From Puia sp. (GTDB lineage: Bacteria; Bacteroidota; Bacteroidia; Chitinophagales; Chitinophagaceae), in assembly GCA_031292515.1 (NCBI GenBank), contig JARLGZ010000254.1, positions 1-49,814 of the forward strand: a stretch of 49,814 nucleotides of DNA. The letters run 5' to 3'. The notes beneath the pieces are model-generated. The model made no database searches. It was not told the origin of the DNA and saw only the letters and a program-made list of their open reading frames with translations. A program made the translations under genes and the position numbers. Positions 44,484-49,814 of the stretch are shown one piece after another. The stretch's first letter is position 1; each line of letters begins with the position of its first letter.

Positions 44484-45551
44484 TTAGGGTTTGCCGTCCT
44501 TCTTCACCCGATCGAAAGGTAAGGAATTTTGCTCCTCCTTCTGCCGGGCCGCAGCCATTTTTTGTGCGATGATACTCGCAGAGATCAACTGGAGCGCATG
44601 ATACAGCATCAGGGGCAGCAGGAGAATACCCATGAACCCGCTGTTTGAAAACAGCACCTTCACCATGACCGATCCATGCACAAGGGATTTCTTGGAACCG
44701 CAGAAAACCGCCGTAATCCGGTCTTCGCGGTTAAAGCGCAGCAGCCGGCATGCCAGGGAAACCAGGGAATATACGAAGAAGAACAGGCCGAGCATGCAGC
44801 CCCCCAGGATAAAGAGCTGCGACCATCCCAGGCTGCTGAACAGGTGACGGGCGAACGACTCGCAGAAAGCCGTATACACGATCAGCAGGATGATCAGCTG
44901 ATCGAGGTATTTGAGTTGCTTCCGGTATTTCCCGGCGAACCACCCCCATCGGCTGTTCAGAAGCAGGCCGGATGTAACTGGAACCAATACCTGCAAAACC
45001 AGTTTCAGGATGATTTGCCCCAGATTGCTTTCGCCTGGAACGGGTTTCGTCACCAGCTGCATCCATAGCGGGGTGATAAAGACCCCGATAATGCTTGAAA
45101 TACTCGCGTTGAAAATAGCCGCGGGAATATTCCCCCCTGCGATAGAGACCATGACCACCGAAGAGGAAACGGTAGAAGGCAGGGAAGCCAGAAAAAAGCA
45201 GCCCAGCCAGAGTACTTCGATGGAAGTATGCACAAAGAAACCTTTTACCGATAAAAGCAGAAGGGGAAACAGGATGAAAGTGCTGCCATGCACGACGAGA
45301 TGCAATCTCCAATTGCTAAGCCCGGCCGTCAGCCTGGAACGGCTGAGGCGCAATCCATAAAAAAAGAATACAAGACTGACGCCGTAGTTGGCGATATCCG
45401 GCAATGATAGGAAGCGCCCCCTCATACCGCCGGCGGGATACAGGGACGCCAGCACGATCATCCCGATCAGTGACAGGATGAAGCCATCCAGCCCGAAACG
45501 TTTAAGGGTCTTGCTTGCCTTATTGAAGCTTACACTGACAGCAGAATACAT
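44484..45551 (-). CDS. bile acid:sodium symporter family transporter (SBF-like)
   Basis: 355 aa with about ten hydrophobic segments. The conserved region SLPSTVSSSVVMVSIAGGNI and the late segment SKKSLVHGSVMVKVLF fit the SBF-like (YfeH/DUF4137-type) branch of the BASS superfamily, in which Na+ drives uptake of organic acids. Substrate unknown; adjacency to the GH106-like gene could mean uptake of a product of glycan degradation, inference only. Confidence 0.88.
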   Translation of the reverse strand: MYSAVSVSFNKASKTLKRFGLDGFILSLIGMIVLASLYPAGGMRGRFLSLPDIANYGVSLVFFFYGLRLSRSRLTAGLSNWRLHLVVHGSTFILFPLLLLSVKGFFVHTSIEVLWLGCFFLASLPSTVSSSVVMVSIAGGNIPAAIFNASISSIIGVFITPLWMQLVTKPVPGESNLGQIILKLVLQVLVPVTSGLLLNSRWGWFAGKYRKQLKYLDQLIILLIVYTAFCESFARHLFSSLGWSQLFILGGCMLGLFFFVYSLVSLACRLLRFNREDRITAVFCGSKKSLVHGSVMVKVLFSNSGFMGILLLPLMLYHALQLISASIIAQKMAAARQKEEQNSLPFDRVKKDGKP

Positions 45552-45637
45552 AACGGCAAAATAAATAAAGGTCTGTTCAGAGAATTTAGCAAATTTATTA
45601 AACTATTTGCCATAGACTTTGTTATTTAGCAGTACAA

Positions 45638-46504
45638 ATGGAGCCATATATGAAAACGTTGTTAATACCTGTAGACTTCTCCCCTTCCTCGGACAATGCC
45701 GTACGTTATGCTGCCCAATTGTCCGGAGCCCCTGCAAACAAAATCGGCCGTATTATCCTGCTTCACAGTTATTTTGTCTCTATCTATGAACAGATACTTC
45801 CCTCCCCCGATCTGATCCAGGTGGGAGAAGAGGAAGTGCTGGAAAAAAGAAAGCAGGTCAAAGATCGTCTCGCGAGATTGGCCCGGGAGATTTTCGCGGA
45901 CTTGCCCCCAGACATCGCCATCGAGCAGGTATGCAGCGCGCTGCCCTTGATAAGGGCCATTCTGCAACAGGAGAAAGACAAAAAACCGGACCTGCTGATC
46001 CTCGGAAGCAGCGAGAACGGAGATCCCGCGGCCGGCAATATCGCAGCCCAACTGATCTGGATCACGAAGGCCAGCCCGGTGCCCGTCCTGATCGTTCCCC
46101 CACACACAAGCTATGCGGTCACCAACCGGGTCCTGCTGCCCTGTGATTTCAGGACGCTTTCAAACACCGATCCGCTGAAAAGTCTGGCAGCCTCCCATGA
46201 CTGGATCAAAAAAGACCTGCTGGTGCTAAATGTCGATCCCGACCTGAAACGTGCACAGCCGGACGAAAAATTCCGGGCAGTTTCGGAGAGGTTGAATACC
46301 TGGTTGAAAGAGATCCCCCACGAGATCTACTACTCCGATGAGCCGGATATCCTTCGCGGCATACTCGGTTTTGCAGAGGAGAAACAGGTGGACCTCGTCA
46401 TCGCACTCCCGGGGAAACATAGCTTTTTTTATGCCCTTACACACAAAAGTATAACGGACGCCCTGTCGGTAAATGCTCAAAAACCGGTATTAATATTAAA
46501 ATGA
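45638..46504 (+). CDS. universal stress protein with two Usp domains
   Basis: 288 aa with two tandem Usp folds (about 1-155 and 156-288). The opening MKTLLIPVDFSPSSDNAVRY is typical, and an alternative start at that Met (45650) is as likely as the ATG four codons upstream. In domain one the LILGSSENG loop lacks the full ATP-binding spacing (G-x2-G-x9-S/T), and domain two has LVIALPGKHSFFYAL, so ATP binding is not certain. Probable stress or redox response role. Confidence 0.9.
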   Translation: MEPYMKTLLIPVDFSPSSDNAVRYAAQLSGAPANKIGRIILLHSYFVSIYEQILPSPDLIQVGEEEVLEKRKQVKDRLARLAREIFADLPPDIAIEQVCSALPLIRAILQQEKDKKPDLLILGSSENGDPAAGNIAAQLIWITKASPVPVLIVPPHTSYAVTNRVLLPCDFRTLSNTDPLKSLAASHDWIKKDLLVLNVDPDLKRAQPDEKFRAVSERLNTWLKEIPHEIYYSDEPDILRGILGFAEEKQVDLVIALPGKHSFFYALTHKSITDALSVNAQKPVLILK

Positions 46505-46586
46505 GTCGGTCGGAATAAAGATTATTGAATAAATTTAAGAACGGAAATTCGTTCGGTTTGATTATTTACCAAAAAAATACATACAT

Positions 46587-47390
46587 ATGACAGGGAAATT
46601 GCTAAGACCTACGCTTGGACTAATATTACTGCTAACCGTTATGACCAGCGCTGATGCCCAATGGGATATCGGCGTCAAGGGCGGAATCAGCATCCCCAAC
46701 CTCACGGCCGGAGGTTCCCAGCAGAACCCGCTGAACACGGGCTACAGTTCCCGCTTTGGCCCCGATTTCGGCGTCTCGGGGGAATATCGTTTTACAAAGC
46801 TCTTTTCCCTCGAAGCCGCAGTGGAATATTCCTCCCAGGGTGGCAAGAAAAATGGCTTTCAGGCTTTCACGCCGCCTCCGGAGCTGGCAGCCTATTTCGA
46901 AGAACAGAATATGACGGTCCCCCCCTATCTGTATGCCAACTATAAAAGTGAGGCGAAATTGAACTACCTGATGATCCCCGTACTCGCAAAGGTAGGCTGG
47001 GACCTGGGTCCGCAGTCTCCGTTTCGCTTCTATGTGGCAGCAGGTCCGTTTCTGGGGATATTACTGTCCGCGAAACAGGTTACCAGCGGCAACAGCATCG
47101 TCTATCTCGATGCGGCAGGGACCGAGCCCTTACCCGCGGGCTCGCAGAGCTTCGACCAGACTACAAATATCAAAGACCAGCTCAATACAGTCAACTTCGG
47201 TATCGACGGCCATATCGGGCTTTCCTATGCGCTATGCCATAGTAAACAGCAGCACCTGTTCGTCGAAGCAGGCGGCAACTATGGCTTCCTCAACATCCAG
47301 AAGGGAACCGCTAACGGCAAGAACAATACCGGCGCCGCCGTGGCGACCATCGGCTATTCCCATTCCATCGGAAAACACAAGAAGAGTTAA
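46587..47390 (+). CDS. PorT-like outer-membrane beta-barrel protein
   Basis: 267 aa. Signal peptide to TSADAQ, then GVKGGISIPNLTAGG and a series of alternating amphipathic strands (LFSLEAAVEYSSQGGKK; LNYLMIPVLAKVGWDLG; RFYVAAGPFLGILL), the PorT-family opening and barrel. Outer-membrane location expected; porin or adhesion role not known. An inverted repeat GAACG-GAAATT-CGTTC sits in the upstream region (46540-46555). Confidence 0.88.
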   Translation: MTGKLLRPTLGLILLLTVMTSADAQWDIGVKGGISIPNLTAGGSQQNPLNTGYSSRFGPDFGVSGEYRFTKLFSLEAAVEYSSQGGKKNGFQAFTPPPELAAYFEEQNMTVPPYLYANYKSEAKLNYLMIPVLAKVGWDLGPQSPFRFYVAAGPFLGILLSAKQVTSGNSIVYLDAAGTEPLPAGSQSFDQTTNIKDQLNTVNFGIDGHIGLSYALCHSKQQHLFVEAGGNYGFLNIQKGTANGKNNTGAAVATIGYSHSIGKHKKS

Positions 47391-47431
47391 AGAGCACAAT
47401 AAAACAATACATTCCGGTTTTGGAATATCGG

Positions 47432-47458
47432 ATGCCCCTCTTAGGGGCATTCTTTTTA
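47432..47458 (+). terminator. intrinsic terminator after the PorT-like gene
   Basis: ATGCCCCT-CTT-AGGGGCAT followed by TCTTTTTAT. Confidence 0.93.
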
Positions 47459-47489
47459 TAATGACCTTTTCGATATAGACTGCTACCCT

Positions 47490-47549
47490 GCCTGCCACAA
47501 CCTCTTCTTTCCGGCAACTTACCAACTCATTCCGGCAACTTGCCAGCCA
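47490..47549. repeat. degenerate ~21-bp tandem repeats beyond the epimerase stop
   Basis: Units like TTCCGGCAACTTACCAACTCA recur about three times and end at the stop codon of the convergent minus-strand gene (47550). Confidence 0.5.
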
Positions 47550-48509
47550 CTACCGGCTACTCCCTTTTTCGGTAAGATACCATGCTGCCGTAGCGCGGAT
47601 CCCTTCCTCATACGAAGTGGGGGTGAAAGAAAAAACCCGCTCGAATTTCGTCGAATCCAACTCCAGGGGAAACTCATTCTGATACATCATCTCGTACATT
47701 TCCTTCATAAAAGGGTTGAACCATCCGATCACACCGATCAGCCATTTGGGGATCACCTGCAGGGTGATCCTCTTATTCTCGTTTCCTTTCATATATTTCG
47801 AAGCGAGGGCGGCAAACTCCCTGCCGTTCGGGGTCGGTGTCGCGACAGGAAGATGCCAGGTCTGCCCGTAAGCTTCCTGGCTGTTCGCCAGCAGGTACAA
47901 CGCCTTCGCCGCATCGGGTGTATAATTGAAAGAGCGGGGCACGCGTGAGTTGACAAACCATTGCGGCTTCTTACCCTGCCGGAGACGCTCGAATACCATG
48001 ACGCCCGTGGCGCTTTTGTCCGTACAGCGCGGGCCGTAAAAGTCGGTAGCCTTTGCGATCAATGCCCGGATGGCCCCCTTTTTCATTTCATCCGTCAGCA
48101 GACGATCGACACCTGCCCGGATGGTTCCTTTTTTGCTGATAGGATGATACGGCGTATCCTCCGTGATCTTGCCGGCTACTTTCCCATACATATAGATATT
48201 GTCGAAGAAGACCAGCCTGGCCCCCGAGGTCTTACATGCTTCAACGGTATTATTCATGATGAGCGGCCATGAATTCTCCCATACTTTATGATTATATTCC
48301 AATCCGACCAGCAGGTAGACGATATCAGATCCCTTCACGGCCTCCAGCACCTGACGGGGATCCAGCACGTCGGCAGCAAAGACCGTCGCCCCCGCCACTG
48401 GCCGCGGATTCCGGGAGACCAACCTGACGGATTCTTTATTTGAGAGAAGGATGGGGACGAGTTCCGTGGCGATAGTGCCGTTTGCGCCTAATAAAGTGTG
48501 GAGTGCCAT
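47550..48509 (-). CDS. NAD-dependent epimerase/dehydratase-like SDR protein
   Basis: 319 aa extended SDR. The nucleotide loop is LLGANGTIATELVP, followed by ADVLDPRQVLEAVKGSDIVY. The catalytic Tyr-Lys position is at about ITEDTPYHPISKKGTIRA, and the usual YxxxK is not clearly seen, so dehydratase activity is uncertain. A non-catalytic NAD-binding role is also possible. Probable sugar nucleotide or small-molecule modification; no substrate can be named. Confidence 0.85.
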   Translation of the reverse strand: MALHTLLGANGTIATELVPILLSNKESVRLVSRNPRPVAGATVFAADVLDPRQVLEAVKGSDIVYLLVGLEYNHKVWENSWPLIMNNTVEACKTSGARLVFFDNIYMYGKVAGKITEDTPYHPISKKGTIRAGVDRLLTDEMKKGAIRALIAKATDFYGPRCTDKSATGVMVFERLRQGKKPQWFVNSRVPRSFNYTPDAAKALYLLANSQEAYGQTWHLPVATPTPNGREFAALASKYMKGNENKRITLQVIPKWLIGVIGWFNPFMKEMYEMMYQNEFPLELDSTKFERVFSFTPTSYEEGIRATAAWYLTEKGSSR

Positions 48510-48529
48510 AATGATTGATTTTTATAGCA

Positions 48530-48537
48530 CAAAACTA
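48530..48537 (-). promoter_or_regulatory. -7 element of the epimerase-like gene
   Basis: On the minus strand TAGTTTTG, 20 bp before the ATG; the -33 element upstream is weak (TTTA). Confidence 0.45.
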
Positions 48538-48653
48538 GGAACACAGCCCGCTTCTAAACGTTGACCTTGGTTAAGATCGACATCCTTCTTTGATTTTTCC
48601 GCATCATTTTTCACGCGGTCGTTTCGCCTGGTCGGCACCATTGTTCCGGATAC

Positions 48654-49289
48654 TCAGTGCCGCTGCATCACCCTTTTTCGGATCCTGCTCAGCGATTCCG
48701 GGGCCACGCCGAGATAGGACGCTATATAATGCTGGGGAACCCTTTCAAAGTAGATGCTGTTATCCGTCAAGGTCTTAAGATATCGTTGTTCCGGCGTCTT
48801 CAGCAACAGGCTGTGCATACGCTCATCCAGGCAGGTGACGAGGTATTCGGCCATCAGCCTGCCAAAAAGCCCGACCGCCGCGAACTTTTTGTAGAGGCCT
48901 TGCAGATCATCGTAGTGCAGCACCAATAGTTCGGCATCTTCCATCGCTTCAACACTGACAAAGCTGGGAGTCTTGTTGAGAAAGCTGGTATAGGAGCTCG
49001 TCCAGTTGTTTTCAAAGGAGAAAAAGGTAGTGACTTCGATACCATCGATGATCTTATAATACCGGAAAGACCCCGCCACGATAAAGGCAATCTCCTTACA
49101 CACGCGCCCTTCCGCCACAAACAGATCCTTCTTCTTATAGGTTTTTCTCACCAGGCATTCCCGGAACCCCTCCCAGGCCGCATCGTCGATCTGCACCCAT
49201 TGCCGCAAAAACTTATGCAGGGCCTCCAGACCGGCCGTCTGAGTCCCCTTGTCCATAACAGGCTGTGCTGTTGTTGATACATCCGACAT
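48654..49289 (-). CDS. Crp/Fnr family transcriptional regulator
   Basis: The start is placed at MSDVSTTAQPVMDKG; 26 further residues would lie in the promoter region. The 211-aa protein has a cyclic-nucleotide-binding-like barrel (KKKDLFVAEGRVCKEIAFIV; FSFENNWTSSYTSFLN) and a winged helix with RVPQHYIASYLGVAPESLSR. It shares RVPQHYIASYLG with the regulator at 25816, so the two are paralogues. Effector and targets unknown. Confidence 0.9.
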   Translation of the reverse strand: MSDVSTTAQPVMDKGTQTAGLEALHKFLRQWVQIDDAAWEGFRECLVRKTYKKKDLFVAEGRVCKEIAFIVAGSFRYYKIIDGIEVTTFFSFENNWTSSYTSFLNKTPSFVSVEAMEDAELLVLHYDDLQGLYKKFAAVGLFGRLMAEYLVTCLDERMHSLLLKTPEQRYLKTLTDNSIYFERVPQHYIASYLGVAPESLSRIRKRVMQRH

Positions 49290-49517
49290 ATTCTCAATGT
49301 TATTTGACACTGGCCCGACCTTGACCACTGTGAAGATAGTAAAATGACAAAGAGAACCGGCGACCAAAAAATTCTATCAATTTTTGCTGTAAAAACCAAC
49401 GACTTGCGTTAACTTTGCCGTCCGATCTATGGCTGCTTTTCCGCAGCGTCTTGATCGACTAAAATACAAGCCATTGAATATTAATCGATAACATTTCAAT
49501 TTTTGTTTTTAGCTCCT

Positions 49518-49588
49518 TGCCTGATAGTATAATGGTAGTACGACAGATTCTGGATCTGTTTGTCTTGGTTCGAATCCAGGTCGGGCAA
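49518..49588 (+). tRNA. tRNA-Gln (anticodon CUG)
   Basis: Acceptor arms TGCCTGA and TCGGGCA (one G-U), anticodon stem ACAGA/TCTGT with loop TTCTGGA giving anticodon CTG. CCA is not encoded. A -7-like TAACTTTG (49410-49417) lies about 100 bp upstream. Confidence 0.95.
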
Positions 49589-49704
49589 CAAGTGACCCGC
49601 AACGCAAGTTGCGGGTTTTGTTTTTTCCGGGAGCGGGGTGAGCTTGCTCACCAAAGCGGACGGGAAAAACAAAACCGCCCGATGAAATCGGGCAGGGTCA
49701 CTTG
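49589..49704 (+). repeat. structured inverted element behind tRNA-Gln, copy 2
   Basis: Outer arms CAAGTGACCC (49589-49598) and GGGTCACTTG (49695-49704). Inside, hairpin A is CCCGCAAC/GTTGCGGG, the inner stem is GGTTTTGTTTTTTCCGG with CGGGAAAAACAAAACC, the apical hairpin is GGTGAGC/GCTCACC, and hairpin B is GCCCGAT/ATCGGGC. Same plan as copy 1, different stem sequences. Followed by GTAATGCAAA, as in copy 1. Confidence 0.85.
49596..49626 (+). terminator. intrinsic terminator of tRNA-Gln(CUG)
   Basis: CCCGCAAC-GCAA-GTTGCGGG followed by TTTTGTTTTTT. Confidence 0.9.
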
Positions 49705-49753
49705 GGTAATGCAAAGCGGGCGGCTCACCGAAGGCGCGGAGCGCCGTAGGTAA

Positions 49754-49814
49754 TCCAGGTCGGGCAACAAGTGACCCGCAACGCAAGTTGCGGGTTTTGT
49801 TTTTTCCGGGAGCG
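49754..49814 (+). repeat. second tandem copy of tRNA-Gln 3' end plus structured element, partial
   Basis: From 49754 the sequence TCCAGGTCGGGCAACAAGTG repeats the tRNA 3' end and element start seen at 49575, an offset of 179 bp, and is identical up to the window edge. It implies a tandem array continuing beyond the window. Confidence 0.9.

Noticed and set aside
49496-49786. 96-codon minus-strand frame across tRNA-Gln(CUG)
   Set aside because: Same reason as for the other tRNA-Gln; both frames owe their length to RNA conservation.

Overview
The window looks like chromosomal DNA from a Bacteroidota bacterium, most likely in or near the Chitinophagaceae. The evidence is the 16S rRNA fragment at the left edge, the recurring Bacteroidota-type promoters (TTTG or TTG, then 19-20 nt, then TAnnTTTG), and gene families typical of that phylum: DUF4476, DUF6660 beside a TonB-dependent receptor, a PorT-like beta-barrel, DUF6807, GH106-like hydrolase, and a MauE-like protein beside a small cysteine-containing peptide. 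Family names come from motif recognition by eye; no database search was run.

Layout. 1-1860: 5' part of a 16S rRNA gene on the minus strand, behind three tandem consensus promoters. 1.86-17 kb: mostly housekeeping and carbohydrate genes: truA, a DUF4476 protein, an M1 aminopeptidase, a LemA/TPM/TPM operon, a DUF6807 protein, a Tat-exported Gfo/Idh/MocA oxidoreductase followed by an MDR oxidoreductase, a serine beta-lactamase-like hydrolase, and a gap-pgk operon. 17.1-23 kb: tRNA-Glu(UUC) followed by an accessory stretch with a decayed integrase start, two divergent HxlR-regulator modules (metallo-beta-lactamase hydrolase; NTF2-like protein), an AraC regulator, an unidentified 291-aa protein, and at least two gene remnants. 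22.9-28.6 kb: a DUF6660/TonB receptor pair, a Crp/Fnr regulator with an adjacent quinone-oxidoreductase-like gene and a palindrome between them, pirin, and a degenerate receiver-like protein. 28.8-38.1 kb: RRM protein, beta-CASP nuclease-like protein, hotdog-fold protein coupled to a periplasmic thioredoxin, papain-like peptidase, lysA, scpB with a very acidic tail, atpG, surE. 38.2-38.7 kb and the right edge: two tRNA-Gln genes (UUG and CUG), each directly followed by the same kind of long structured inverted element. 38.7-49.3 kb: a MauE-like/small-peptide/propeller-like cluster, a GH106-like glycoside hydrolase with a bile-acid-symporter-like transporter, a universal stress protein, a PorT-like porin, an SDR epimerase-like protein and a second Crp/Fnr regulator.

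The signal most worth pursuing is the element behind the two tRNA-Gln genes. It starts with the tRNA terminator and folds back on itself. The two loci differ in sequence in the outer stem and the hairpins, yet keep pairing, which is a covariation pattern. One locus is followed by a 74-bp tandem repeat; at the other, the element together with the tRNA 3' end starts a second tandem copy that runs off the window. Second in interest is the MauE-like/peptide/propeller cluster with its 18-bp perfect hairpin. Third is the decayed island behind tRNA-Glu.
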